The notes under the pieces are model-generated. The model did no database searches. It was given only the letters and a program-made list of their open reading frames with translations, and had not been told where the DNA came from. The translations under genes were made by a program, and so were the position numbers. Positions 44,517 through 53,392 of a DNA stretch of 64,000 bases are shown piece by piece (the first letter of the stretch is position 1; each line of letters starts with the position of its first letter). The stretch comes from Gammaproteobacteria bacterium (GTDB lineage: Bacteria; Pseudomonadota; Gammaproteobacteria; Pseudomonadales; Halieaceae), in contig JAUHXH010000001.1 in NCBI GenBank assembly GCA_030427085.1, positions 806,001 through 870,000 of the forward strand, in the 5' to 3' direction.

Positions 44517-44592
44517 TGGAGCGGGAAACCGGGTTCGAACCGGCGACCTCAACCTTGGCAAGGTTGCGCTCTACCAACTGAGCTATTCCCGC
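44517..44592 (-). tRNA. tRNA-Gly (anticodon GCC)
   Basis: This is a 76-nt cloverleaf with acceptor GCGGGAA/TTCCCGC, anticodon loop TTGCCAA (GCC), T-arm GGTTCGAACCC and an encoded CCA (44519-44517). It is the equivalent of glyW downstream of pgsA. Confidence 0.97.
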
Positions 44593-44618
44593 ACACTACG
44601 CGTTTTTACCGTCGTCAC

Positions 44619-44692
44619 GGTCGCCAGAACCGGCGAGGCTAGGCGCCCCCCCTCAACCTCAGCAAGGTTGTGCTCTACCGAGCTATTCCCGC
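44619..44692 (-). pseudogene. tRNA-Gly pseudogene
   Basis: Directly upstream of tRNA-Gly, minus-strand 44692 onward reads GCGGGAATAGCTCGGTAGAG, the tRNA-Gly 5' half with the D-loop shortened by several nt. Then comes an anticodon arm ACAACCTTGCTGAGGTTGAG whose loop is TTGCTGA instead of TTGCCAA, followed by a scrambled variable and T region (CGCCGGTTCTGGCG) and no matching acceptor 3' strand or CCA. It is a decayed tandem copy, still placed first behind the tRNA promoter. Confidence 0.85.
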
Positions 44693-44712
44693 ACCTCTTT
44701 CGAGAGGCGCCT

Positions 44713-44740
44713 ATTCTAGTCACTCCCGCCCGGGAGTCAA
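44713..44740 (-). promoter_or_regulatory. Promoter of the tRNA-Gly/Cys unit
   Basis: On the minus strand TTGACT (44740-44735), a 16-nt spacer, TAGAAT (44718-44713) and a GC-rich discriminator (AGGCGCC) form a strong stable-RNA-type promoter just upstream of the tRNA-Gly pseudogene. The tRNAs thus need not depend on read-through from pgsA. Confidence 0.75.
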
Positions 44741-44785
44741 CCTGAATTCACTTCTTTGTGGCGCAACTGGCTGAAATATCAGCAA

Positions 44786-45340
44786 TTATTCCTCTCTAAT
44801 CACCACCCAGGCGGCGCGGAGGTAGATGAACATGGACCACAGGGTTAGAACGGCGGCGGTATAGAGCAGGAAGTAGGACAAAACCAACAGCCAGCTCTCG
44901 TCTCTTACGGGGTCGATGGCCAGCAATCCGATGATGGCGAGCATCTGGAAGGTCGTCTTGATCTTGCCCACATAAGACACCGCCACGCTGGTGCGCTTGC
45001 CCAGTTCGGCCATCCACTCCCGCAGGGCGGAAATGACGATTTCGCGGCCAATGATCACGCAGGCGGCCAGGGTAAACAGAATCGTGTCGTGGCGCTCCAC
45101 CAGCAGCACCAGCGCCACGGCCACCATGAGTTTGTCCGCCACCGGGTCGAGGAAGGCCCCGAACTTGGTCATCTGGCCCAGCCGGCGAGCGAGGTAGCCG
45201 TCGAACCAGTCGGTAACCGCCGCCAGCGCGAAGATACCGGCGGCCACCAGATGGTTCTTGGGGAACTGCCAGTAGAAAACGAGAACCAGAACCGGAATCA
45301 TTACGATGCGGCACATGGTCAGTGCATTCGGTATATTCAT
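44786..45340 (-). CDS. pgsA: Phosphatidylglycerophosphate synthase
   Basis: PgsA transfers phosphatidyl from CDP-diacylglycerol to glycerol-3-phosphate in the inner membrane, the committed step to phosphatidylglycerol and cardiolipin. The 184-residue protein has the CDP-alcohol phosphotransferase motif (D-G-x2-A-R...G-x3-D-x3-D) as FDGYLARRLGQMTKFGAFLD and about five membrane segments. It follows uvrC and precedes tRNA-Gly, the classical gammaproteobacterial order. Confidence 0.96.
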   Translation of the reverse strand: MNIPNALTMCRIVMIPVLVLVFYWQFPKNHLVAAGIFALAAVTDWFDGYLARRLGQMTKFGAFLDPVADKLMVAVALVLLVERHDTILFTLAACVIIGREIVISALREWMAELGKRTSVAVSYVGKIKTTFQMLAIIGLLAIDPVRDESWLLVLSYFLLYTAAVLTLWSMFIYLRAAWVVIREE

Positions 45341-45372
45341 GGCGCCTTTATAACTAATTCGACAGGTTGTAG

Positions 45373-47193
45373 CTAGCTGGTGTGCAAGGTGTCGTAAATT
45401 TGCTGGGCCAGACGGGCGTTGATGCCGGTGACTTTGGTGAGCTCTTCCACGGTGGCGTTACGTACCCCCCCGGCGCTGCCAAAGTGGCGCAGCAACTCGC
45501 GGCGGCGCTTGGCACCAACGCCGGGAATGCCGTCCAACACCGAGGCCCGGCGCTGTTTGTCACGGCGAGCGCGGTGCCCGGTGATGGCGAAGCGGTGGGC
45601 CTCGTCGCGGATGTGCTGGATCAGGTGCAATGCGGGATTGTCTGAATTTAACTGATACTCGGCACCGGTGGCCCCGTGGATCAAGGTTTCGAAACCCGCT
45701 TTGCGGGTGACCCCCTTGGCCACGCCAATCACTTCCACGCCGGGGATCTGCAATTCCTCCATCACCGACATGGCCTGGCTCACCTGCCCTTTGCCGCCAT
45801 CGATGAAGAGCACATCGGGCAGCGCACCCTCCCCGTCCTTGAGTCGTTTATAGCGCCGCTCCAGCGCCTGCTGCATCGCCGCGTAGTCGTCGCCCGCGGT
45901 GATGCCCGAGATATTGAACTTGCGGTAGTCAGACTTGCGGGGGCCGCCTTCGTCGAACACCACGCAGGATGCCACCGTGGCCTCCCCGCTGCTGTGGCTG
46001 ATGTCGAAACATTCCAGGCGCTGGGGTGCCTCGGGCAACTGCAGCACATTTTGGAGTGCCTGCAGTCTGTGAGAAGCAGTTTGCTGGCCTTCAAGATGGG
46101 CCCGCAGATTGGTCTGTGCGGTTTGTGCCGCCAGTTGTAGCCAACGCGCCCGCGACTCCCGTACGCGATGGCGCAGCTTCACTTTGCGGCCGGCCTGCAC
46201 AGTAAGTGCTTCGGCGATCACCGCTGCATCCGGCGGCATAGCATTCACGATCAATTCTGCCGGTACTTCACGCTCGCCACTGAGATAGTACTGAGGCAGG
46301 AAGGCTTCCAGTACTTCCTCCGGTGATTCGTCCAGCTTCAACGGCGGATAGTAGGTCTTACTGCCCAGCACGCGCGCCGCCCGCACGAACAATACCTGTA
46401 CGCAGGCGCGACCACCGGAGACCGCGGCGGCAAGGATATCGAGATCGCCCGTACCGCCCTCTATGCCCTGACTGGCCTGCACGTGTTGCAACTGGGCCAA
46501 CTGGTCGCGCAGTTCTGCAGCACGTTCGTAGGCCATCTCCTGCGCGGCTGCCTCCATATCGTCCGCCAATTGCACCATTAGCTCGGGGGACTTGCCCTGG
46601 AGGAAGAGACTGCTGCGCTCTACCTGTTGAGCGTAATCCTCATGCGACACCAGCCCCACACACGGCCCCGTACAGCGGTTAATCTGGTATTGCAGGCAGG
46701 GCCGGCTGCGGTTGTTGAAATAGCTGTCCTCACACTGGCGCACCTTGAACACTTTTTGCATCAGGTGCAGGCTTTCTCGCACCGCACCCGCGCTGGGGTA
46801 AGGTCCGAAGTAACGCCCTTTACCACGCTTTGCACCGCGGTGGAGGCTGAGCCGCGGAAACTCGTCATCAGAGGACAGGTAGATGTAGGGATAGGATTTA
46901 TCATCCCGCAGCAGAATATTGTAGGGCGGTTGCTGTTCCTTGATCAGGTTGTGCTCCAGCAACAGGGCTTCCATCTCTGTCGCGGTCACCGTGATCTGGA
47001 TGTCGGAGATTTTGCTGACCAGCGCCAGGGTTTTCGCTTCCAGCCCGCTGGCGCGAAAATAGCTGCCGACGCGATTGCGTAAGTTTTTCGCCTTACCTAC
47101 ATACAGCAGACTGCCCGCCTTGTCGTACATCTGGTACACACCGGGGCGGGTGGTCAGCCGCGACAGGAAGGCCTTGTGATCGAACTCAGGCAC
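45373..47193 (-). CDS. uvrC: Excinuclease ABC subunit C
   Basis: UvrC makes both incisions in nucleotide-excision repair. It has an N-terminal GIY-YIG domain (RPGVYQMYDKAGSLLYVGKA, about residues 17-36), a cysteine-rich CEDSYFNNRSRPCLQYQINR, a UVR domain (about 205-240), the RNase-H-like endonuclease domain (CFDISHSSG, about 405), and C-terminal helix-hairpin-helix motifs (IPGVGAKRRRELLRHFG). The GTG at 47193 (VPEFDHKAFL) gives 606 residues, close to E. coli (610), and overlaps murB by 8 bp. An ATG at 47229 is less likely. Confidence 0.96.
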   Translation of the reverse strand: MPEFDHKAFLSRLTTRPGVYQMYDKAGSLLYVGKAKNLRNRVGSYFRASGLEAKTLALVSKISDIQITVTATEMEALLLEHNLIKEQQPPYNILLRDDKSYPYIYLSSDDEFPRLSLHRGAKRGKGRYFGPYPSAGAVRESLHLMQKVFKVRQCEDSYFNNRSRPCLQYQINRCTGPCVGLVSHEDYAQQVERSSLFLQGKSPELMVQLADDMEAAAQEMAYERAAELRDQLAQLQHVQASQGIEGGTGDLDILAAAVSGGRACVQVLFVRAARVLGSKTYYPPLKLDESPEEVLEAFLPQYYLSGEREVPAELIVNAMPPDAAVIAEALTVQAGRKVKLRHRVRESRARWLQLAAQTAQTNLRAHLEGQQTASHRLQALQNVLQLPEAPQRLECFDISHSSGEATVASCVVFDEGGPRKSDYRKFNISGITAGDDYAAMQQALERRYKRLKDGEGALPDVLFIDGGKGQVSQAMSVMEELQIPGVEVIGVAKGVTRKAGFETLIHGATGAEYQLNSDNPALHLIQHIRDEAHRFAITGHRARRDKQRRASVLDGIPGVGAKRRRELLRHFGSAGGVRNATVEELTKVTGINARLAQQIYDTLHTS

Positions 47194-48205
47194 CGTAGAC
47201 CCTCGGCTCGATTTCCAGCGCCAGGCCAAAACGATCGTGGACCGCGCTCTGGATGCTGCCGGCCAACTTCAGTAATTCACGGCCACTGTCGCCGCCTCGA
47301 TTAACCAGAACCAGCGCGTGTCGATCGTCAACGCCTACACCATTGCTAGTGCAGCCTTTAAAACCACACTGATCAATCAACCAACCCGCTGACAGTTTCC
47401 ACTGCTTGTTTTCCGCAGCAAAAGCCGGCAGCTCAGGATGCTTGGGCCGAAGTGAATCCAGCATCTGTTGATCTACCACCGGGTTTTTGAAAAAACTGCC
47501 GGCGTTTGGAATCTGCGCGGGGTCAGGTAACTTGGACTTTCTAATCGACACCACGGCATCAAAAACAGCGCGGGCAGTGGGGGCCGGCGCATTTTCAAAC
47601 CAGCGCTGCAGATCGGGATAATCGAGCCGCGGTGCGTGACGGCGCGGTAATTCAAATTCCACTCGGGTGATTAAAACCTTATCGCGCAGGTCCCGCTTGA
47701 AAACGCTGTCACGATAGCCAAACTCGCATTCCGGGTTGTTTAGTCGAAACGGTGAAGCGTCGGTCAGGTGAACACCTTCAACGGCGCTGATGAAGTCTTT
47801 TACTTCTACACCGTAAGCACCGATGTTCTGTATCGGCGCGGCGCCGATGGCGCCTGGAATCAGGGCCAGGTTTTCCAGCCCGAAGTAGCCTTGCCCAAGA
47901 CACCACTCCACAAAGGCATGCCAGTTGTGTCCGGCTGCAACAGAGACCCTCGCCTGGGAATCACTCTGCTCCAATACCCTGATGTCATTGCCCGTATAGC
48001 GCAGTATCAATGCTTCGAGATCGCCAACCAACACGACATTGCTGCCCTCCCCCAAAGGAATGACTCGGACCTGATGCGCCTGGGCATACTCCAGCGCACG
48101 CGCCAGCGTCTCGGTATTGTCAGCGCAGACCAGAGCTCGCGCCTTCGCTTTCAGGCGCAGGCTGTTCAGTGCCTGTAGTGGCTCATCGTGAAGAATCTGC
48201 AGCAT
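47186..48205 (-). CDS. murB: UDP-N-acetylenolpyruvoylglucosamine reductase
   Basis: MurB makes UDP-N-acetylmuramate, the second committed step of peptidoglycan synthesis, using FAD and NADPH. The 339-residue protein is type I (E. coli-like): FAD-binding VIPLGEGSNVVLVGD (about 53-67), GAIGAAPIQNIGAYGVEV, YRDSVFKRDL, and the proton-donor serine in NAGSFFKNPV (about 235). It overlaps the upstream phosphatase gene by 23 bp. Confidence 0.96.
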   Translation of the reverse strand: MLQILHDEPLQALNSLRLKAKARALVCADNTETLARALEYAQAHQVRVIPLGEGSNVVLVGDLEALILRYTGNDIRVLEQSDSQARVSVAAGHNWHAFVEWCLGQGYFGLENLALIPGAIGAAPIQNIGAYGVEVKDFISAVEGVHLTDASPFRLNNPECEFGYRDSVFKRDLRDKVLITRVEFELPRRHAPRLDYPDLQRWFENAPAPTARAVFDAVVSIRKSKLPDPAQIPNAGSFFKNPVVDQQMLDSLRPKHPELPAFAAENKQWKLSAGWLIDQCGFKGCTSNGVGVDDRHALVLVNRGGDSGRELLKLAGSIQSAVHDRFGLALEIEPRVYGA

Positions 48206-48656
48206 CCCGTAATTCAGCCAGTAAGCCTTCGCTTGCCGCCTCTATCAGATCGAGCACTCGGTCAAAGCCGGCCGCGCCGCCGTAGTAGGGATCGGGGACT
48301 TCTGCACCTGATTGACCGGTGTAGTCCAGAAACAGCCCGACATGACCGGCGTAATCGGCCGGGCGAAGTGCTTCCACGTCCCGCAGGTTTTGCTCATCCA
48401 TCGCCAGAATGTAGTCAAAGTGATCAAAATCCTGCGATGCCAATTGGCGGGCTCGCAGTGGACTGAGGTCATAGCCACGAGTTGCGGCGGCCGCAGTGGC
48501 ACGGGCATCGGGCGGCTCACCGGCATGCCAACCGCCGGTGCCACAGGAATCGACCCGCACGGAAACGCCGCGCTCGGTAGCAAGCTGCTCAAATACACCG
48601 TGGGCGGTGGGCGACCTGCAGATATTGCCCAAACAGACAAAGAGCACGCGCTTCAT
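48183..48656 (-). CDS. Low-molecular-weight protein tyrosine phosphatase
   Basis: This 157-residue protein has the P-loop C8-LGNIC-R14-S near the N-terminus and the general-acid loop VPDPYYGG near residue 122. These cytoplasmic phosphatases act on phosphotyrosine proteins; the target here is unknown. In pseudomonads the same gene lies between kdsB and murB. It overlaps both neighbours and is translationally coupled. Confidence 0.94.
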   Translation of the reverse strand: MKRVLFVCLGNICRSPTAHGVFEQLATERGVSVRVDSCGTGGWHAGEPPDARATAAAATRGYDLSPLRARQLASQDFDHFDYILAMDEQNLRDVEALRPADYAGHVGLFLDYTGQSGAEVPDPYYGGAAGFDRVLDLIEAASEGLLAELRDAADSSR

Positions 48657-49432
48657 AGCCTGGGACGTCCCTTTACCTGGCTGAAAAACTGGCGCACGCG
48701 CTCCAGGTCTTCCTCAGTATCAACGCCGCCGGGCACGTCAGCGTTGGCCAGGGCCACCTGGATCGGCACACCGTGGTACATGGCTCGCAGTTGCTCGAGT
48801 TGCTCCAGGCGCTCGAGTGGTGCGCTGTCCCAGCTCACAAACTGATTCAGAAAACCCACCCGGTAGGCATAAATACCAATATGGCGAAAGCAATACGGCT
48901 CCGCAGGCAAACCCTCGGCACCGCTAGCCAGGTGATCACGAGGCCAGGGAATGGGTGCGCGACTGAAGTACAGCGCCCTGCCCTGCTGGTCCATCACCAC
49001 TTTCACGATGTTGGGATTTTGCAGGTCCTCGCGAGTCGAAATGGCTTCGCAGAGTGTTGCAATGCCGGCTTCGGGGTGGGCAATCAAAGCTTCGGCCACC
49101 TGATTGATCAAACCGGGAGGGATCAGCGGCTCATCGCCCTGCACGTTTACCACCACGGCATCATCCGCCAGCCGCAACTGCTGGGCCACTTCCTGTAAGC
49201 GATCGGTACCGCTGGCATGATCCGCCGCCGTCATCACCACATCGCCACCAAAGCTTTCACAGGCTGCCTCGATCCGGCTGTCATCCGTGGCAACGACAAC
49301 TCGTGCAGCATTGCTGCCACCGGCCTGTTGATAAACGTGCTGCACCATGGGTTGGCCGGCAATATCCAGCAAAGGCTTGCCGGGCAATCGCGTGGAGCCG
49401 AAACGGGCGGGAATGATCACGGTGAACGACAT
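48653..49432 (-). CDS. kdsB: 3-deoxy-manno-octulosonate cytidylyltransferase (CMP-KDO synthetase)
   Basis: KdsB activates KDO as CMP-KDO for the lipopolysaccharide inner core. The 259-residue protein begins [21 protein letters not shown], with the nucleotide-binding signature, and has [11 protein letters not shown] (about 98-108) and [12 protein letters not shown]. The ATG at 49432 overlaps the lpxK stop codon by one base (TGATG), so it is preferred to TTG at 49435. Confidence 0.96.
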   Translation of the reverse strand: MSFTVIIPARFGSTRLPGKPLLDIAGQPMVQHVYQQAGGSNAARVVVATDDSRIEAACESFGGDVVMTAADHASGTDRLQEVAQQLRLADDAVVVNVQGDEPLIPPGLINQVAEALIAHPEAGIATLCEAISTREDLQNPNIVKVVMDQQGRALYFSRAPIPWPRDHLASGAEGLPAEPYCFRHIGIYAYRVGFLNQFVSWDSAPLERLEQLEQLRAMYHGVPIQVALANADVPGGVDTEEDLERVRQFFSQVKGRPRL

Positions 49433-50412
49433 CAAGACTCCTGAGGGGCTAACAGGCCATCCACTTGCGCCAGCAGGTCAGCGGGCAGGATAGCGTCGAT
49501 GCGCAGATACCAGTGACTGGCCTGTGCAAAGGGGCGGCATTTTACCGCGTCTTTCTCGGTCATGATAACCGGCCGGTCAGCGAAGGGCGCAAGATCACCC
49601 GCTACGAAAGCGTGATGGTCCGGGAACACGTGGGTTTCACAATTCAACCCGGCATCCGAGAGGGTGTGGAAAAACTGATCGGGTTGACCGATCCCTGCCA
49701 CCGCCACCACCGCTGTGGTGAAACTATCGAGCGAGCGCTCCTGCCCTGTCACTAAATTGACCACTGCGCCCACGCGATACATCACACCTCGCTGACTGCG
49801 GTCGCCGCGATACACCACGGCGTCTACGTTGTTAAGTCGGGAGACAGGTTCACGCAATGGCCCTGCCGGTAGACAGAAGCCGTTACCGAAACCGCGCTCT
49901 GCATCGCTGACCACCAGTTCAAAGTCACGCTGCAGGGCATAGTGCTGCAGGCCGTCATCGCTGATTACTACGTCCAGCGAAGCGGTGGACAGCAGTGCCT
50001 GGGCAGCAGCGGTCCGCGATGGGCCCACCACGACGGGGCAGCCGGTTCGCTGGCGAATTAACAGCGGCTCATCACCACATTGACTCGCGGGGCTGTCCTG
50101 CCCAACGACAAAAGGATACTGTGGCGCCGTTCCACCGTAACCGCGCGCCACCACGCCCACGGCTATCCCGCGAGCCTGGAGGTGCTCTACCAGTGCAACG
50201 GTGATGGGTGTTTTGCCGGTGCCACCGACGGTGATATTGCCCACGACCAGCACCTTGCAGGGTGCCCGCCAGCTGCGCAACCAACCCTGCTGATAGGCGA
50301 ACCGGCGCACCGCGGTGAGGCTGCGGAAGAGCCACTCAAGTGGCCGCAATAACCACAACCACCAGGCCGAGTTGTACCAGGCCCGCTCAAGTACCGCGCC
50401 GAGAGACGCCAT
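49432..50412 (-). CDS. lpxK: Tetraacyldisaccharide 4'-kinase
   Basis: LpxK phosphorylates the lipid A precursor at the 4' position on the inner-membrane inner face. The 326-residue protein has an N-terminal membrane-association helix ([20 protein letters not shown]) and a Walker A motif [18 protein letters not shown] (about residues 56-73), with [14 protein letters not shown] carrying catalytic acids. Its start overlaps the msbA stop. Confidence 0.96.
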   Translation of the reverse strand: MASLGAVLERAWYNSAWWLWLLRPLEWLFRSLTAVRRFAYQQGWLRSWRAPCKVLVVGNITVGGTGKTPITVALVEHLQARGIAVGVVARGYGGTAPQYPFVVGQDSPASQCGDEPLLIRQRTGCPVVVGPSRTAAAQALLSTASLDVVISDDGLQHYALQRDFELVVSDAERGFGNGFCLPAGPLREPVSRLNNVDAVVYRGDRSQRGVMYRVGAVVNLVTGQERSLDSFTTAVVAVAGIGQPDQFFHTLSDAGLNCETHVFPDHHAFVAGDLAPFADRPVIMTEKDAVKCRPFAQASHWYLRIDAILPADLLAQVDGLLAPQES

Positions 50413-52256
50413 CAGTCATTAAAGGCCTGGTGGTACAACTGGGCGTAGAGGCCGCCACCGGCAAGTAACTCCTGGTGAGAGCCCTGAGCGACAATCTCGC
50501 CTTCATCCATCACCACAATATGATCCGCCTTTTCGATGGTGGACAGGCGATGGGCAATGATCAGGGTGGTGCGCCCCGCCATTACGGTTTCAAGCGCACG
50601 CTGGATCTGGTGCTCGGATTCATTGTCGAGTGCTGAAGTGGCTTCGTCGAGGATGAGCACCGGAGCATCCTTCAGAATGGCGCGGGCAATCGCCACACGC
50701 TGGCGCTGCCCACCGCTCAGCCCACCGCCATCTTCGCCGAGCACCGTGTCGTAACCGTCGGGTAGTTGATCGATGAATCGATCAGCTGAGGCCGCGTGAG
50801 CAGCGGACACAATATCCTGCTGTGAGGCACCTGACAGGGCGCCGTAGGCAATGTTGTGTGCCACGGTGTCCTGAAACAAAGTCACTTTTTGGGACACCAG
50901 CGCGAGCTGTGAGCGGTAGTTGTCCAGGGTGTAATCCTGCACTGGCACGCCGTCCAGCAGGAGATCCCCTTCTGTAGTTTCGTAAAAGCGTGTCAGCAAG
51001 TGAACCAGCGTGGTCTTGCCACTTCCGGAACGGCCCACCAGCGCCACACTGCGCCCGGCGGGCAGATCGAGGCTGAAATTCTTCAGCACCCACTTGTCGG
51101 TACCGGGGTACTGGAAGGATACGTTGTCGAACCGCAAGTCGCCGCGAGCCCGTTCTACGATGTGTGCGCCCTTGTCTTTCTCGGCATCCAGGTCGAACTG
51201 GGCAAAGATATCCTCGGCCGCGGCGAGCCCCCGTTGAATCACACTTTGCACCCCGCTCAGCTGCCGGATGGGCTTGCCGAGTTGACCCGCTGCAGTCAAA
51301 AAGGCCACCAGGCTACCGGCACTGAAACCGCCGAGGATCGTAGGATCCAGAGCAAACCACACCAGGGTGCCCAGCGCCAATGCGAGTAAGGTCTGGATAA
51401 CCGGCGTACTCATGGCATCGGCGAAGGCCAGCTTGATGCTCTGCACGCGATTATAGTGACTGGCGTTTCCGAAGCGGTCCCGCTGCCGCTTCTGACCGCC
51501 GTACATACGCACTTCCCGATAGGCGCCAATACTCTCATTCGCTACCTGCGTAACGTCGCCCATGGAACTCTGAATGCGCCGGCTGTAGCGGCGAAAGTGC
51601 TTCCCGACCACCGTCACCACAATGGCGATAAAAGGGGCCACCGCAAAGAACACCAGACTGAGCCGCCAATTCAGGTAGAGCATGTAGCTCAACAGGGCGA
51701 TCACCGTGAGACCTTCGCGGAGGATGATCTTCAGGGCATTGGTGGCAGCACCGGTAACCTGCTCAACGTTGTAGGTAATGCGGGAAATCAACACGCCGCC
51801 GGAATTCGCATCGTAGTAGTTGCCCGGTGCGTAGAGCATTTTCTCGAACAGTTCGCAGCGCAGTTCATGGACAAGGTGCCGCGCGACGCAGGTAATGAAA
51901 TAGGTACCGGCAAAAAAGCCGATGGATCGTATCAGCGCCAGTGACACCATCGCGGCAGGTACTGCGATGCGGGCATATTCCTGCCGGCTCATGTCGCCCG
52001 GGGGGTAGATGGCCATACTGGCCGTAGCGACGATACCGTTTTCCACGGCGGGGTTATCCGCCAGCGCGTCCAGCAGGAATTGCATCAGGTCTGCCAGCGC
52101 CACGTTGCCCAGCGAGTAGATGATGTAGCCTACCAGGCTGAACGCGAAGAGGTACCAGTACGGAACAACGTAGCGCAGCAGGCGGCGGTAGAGCTGCCAG
52201 TCACTCATTTCACCGCGGCGCGGTAGATGTTCCCTCTGCCCCTTCAGGCCGGCCAC
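50412..52256 (-). CDS. msbA: Lipid A export ABC transporter MsbA
   Basis: MsbA flips lipid A-core across the inner membrane. The 614-residue half-transporter has six membrane helices (about 35-340) and an ATPase domain with Walker A VGRSGSGKTTLVHLL (about 412), signature [14 protein letters not shown] and Walker B VLILDEATSALD. The GTG at 52256 has GGAGG 9 nt upstream and is preferred; an in-frame ATG at 52208 has only a poor ribosome site. It sits between exbD and lpxK. Confidence 0.94.
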   Translation of the reverse strand: MAGLKGQREHLPRRGEMSDWQLYRRLLRYVVPYWYLFAFSLVGYIIYSLGNVALADLMQFLLDALADNPAVENGIVATASMAIYPPGDMSRQEYARIAVPAAMVSLALIRSIGFFAGTYFITCVARHLVHELRCELFEKMLYAPGNYYDANSGGVLISRITYNVEQVTGAATNALKIILREGLTVIALLSYMLYLNWRLSLVFFAVAPFIAIVVTVVGKHFRRYSRRIQSSMGDVTQVANESIGAYREVRMYGGQKRQRDRFGNASHYNRVQSIKLAFADAMSTPVIQTLLALALGTLVWFALDPTILGGFSAGSLVAFLTAAGQLGKPIRQLSGVQSVIQRGLAAAEDIFAQFDLDAEKDKGAHIVERARGDLRFDNVSFQYPGTDKWVLKNFSLDLPAGRSVALVGRSGSGKTTLVHLLTRFYETTEGDLLLDGVPVQDYTLDNYRSQLALVSQKVTLFQDTVAHNIAYGALSGASQQDIVSAAHAASADRFIDQLPDGYDTVLGEDGGGLSGGQRQRVAIARAILKDAPVLILDEATSALDNESEHQIQRALETVMAGRTTLIIAHRLSTIEKADHIVVMDEGEIVAQGSHQELLAGGGLYAQLYHQAFND

Positions 52257-52260
52257 AGTC

Positions 52261-52683
52261 TCAGTCCTCCGCGTCGGGCTGGCGCGTGGTGATACTCAGG
52301 TGCACAAAGCCCATCTGGCCGGCTGCATCCATGGCGCGCACCACGGACTGGTGACTGGACTGCGCGTCAGCGGAAATCGACAGCGGCAAGGTGGTGTCCC
52401 CGGCGGAGATCTTGTGAATGGCGGCCTTCAGCGTAGCAATCCGGTGGTCAACCAGGCCACGGCCGTTGACACGGTAGGCGCCCTCTTCGTCGATCAGTAT
52501 TTCAATCAGCTTTTCAGGCGCTTCGCGCGCCTCGCCACTGGCCTCGGGCAAGTCGATCGACAGCTGGGTCTCCCGCGTGAAGGTAGTGGACACCATAAAG
52601 AAAATTAGCAGCAGGAACACCACATCGATCAGCGGTGTCAGGTTGACGTTGACGTCCTCCAGAGACTGGCGGCGGAACTTCAC
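52261..52683 (-). CDS. exbD: Biopolymer transport protein ExbD/TolR family
   Basis: This 140-residue protein has one N-terminal membrane helix (LTPLIDVVFLLLIFFMVSTTF, with the proton-path aspartate D at about residue 20) and a periplasmic domain. With ExbB it forms a proton-driven motor. The gene precedes msbA-lpxK-kdsB, as in pseudomonads, where its exact role is not settled. It overlaps exbB by 4 bp. Confidence 0.94.
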   Translation of the reverse strand: MKFRRQSLEDVNVNLTPLIDVVFLLLIFFMVSTTFTRETQLSIDLPEASGEAREAPEKLIEILIDEEGAYRVNGRGLVDHRIATLKAAIHKISAGDTTLPLSISADAQSSHQSVVRAMDAAGQMGFVHLSITTRQPDAED

Positions 52684-53315
52684 CCCTTGTTCTCCCCGCC
52701 GGTTTCTTCTTCCCGGTGCAGGGCATCCACCAACTTGATGGTCTCCTGCTCCAGTTCCACCACGATGCCGTCGATCTTACCGGTGAAATAGCGGTGCAGT
52801 GCCAGCGCTGGAATTGCCACACAGAGTCCTGTGGCAGTGGTTACCAGTGCTTCGGAGATACCACCGGCCAGTACGCTGGCATTACCCGTGCCCTGGGCCA
52901 TGATCTCGGCGAATACCTTGATCATGCCCATCACGGTGCCGAGCAAGCCCAACAGCGGGGTGACGGCGGCAATCGTACCGAGTGTATTCAGATAGCGCTC
53001 CAGGTCGTGGATTACGGCGCCCGCCGCTTCCTGGATGCTCTCCTTCATCACATCCCGGCCGTGACTGGCATTGGACAACCCAGCCGCCAGGATACGCCCC
53101 AGCGGTGACGACTGACGTAGCGCCTTGATCCGGGCAGCGTCCATCTCGTCAGCCTTGAGCTGCTTCCACACAGTGGCCAGCAGGTGCGGCGGTGCGATTT
53201 TCTTGGGGTTGAGGGTGATAAATCGGTCAATACCGATGGCGACGGCGGCCACAGAGCACAACAGGATGGGCACCATGATCCATCCACCGGCGGTTACAAG
53301 TTCCAGCACTACCAC
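52680..53315 (-). CDS. exbB: ExbB/TolQ/MotA family proton channel protein
   Basis: This 211-residue protein has three membrane segments (about 13-30, 105-130 and 150-172) and the family core LGTIAAVTPLLGLLGTVMGMIKVF plus ISEALVTTATGLCVAIPALALHRYF. It pairs with the adjacent exbD. No tonB gene is in the window. The start is GTG at 53315 after an AAGG site. A perfect TATAAT box lies upstream in the comEC-exbB spacer. Confidence 0.93.
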   Translation of the reverse strand: MVVLELVTAGGWIMVPILLCSVAAVAIGIDRFITLNPKKIAPPHLLATVWKQLKADEMDAARIKALRQSSPLGRILAAGLSNASHGRDVMKESIQEAAGAVIHDLERYLNTLGTIAAVTPLLGLLGTVMGMIKVFAEIMAQGTGNASVLAGGISEALVTTATGLCVAIPALALHRYFTGKIDGIVVELEQETIKLVDALHREEETGGENKG

Positions 53316-53363
53316 TTACCTTGTTATTAAACTGTCGCCGCATTATACGCACTGAGAATAACT

Positions 53364-53369
53364 TGGGGA
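53364..53369 (-). promoter_or_regulatory. -10 box upstream of exbB
   Basis: A consensus TATAAT lies on the minus strand about 50 nt upstream of exbB, in the 77-nt spacer after comEC. No clear -35 is seen at the standard spacing. The position is given to within a few bases. Confidence 0.4.
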
Positions 53370-53392
53370 ATCAATGCGCCCTCATCCCACGC

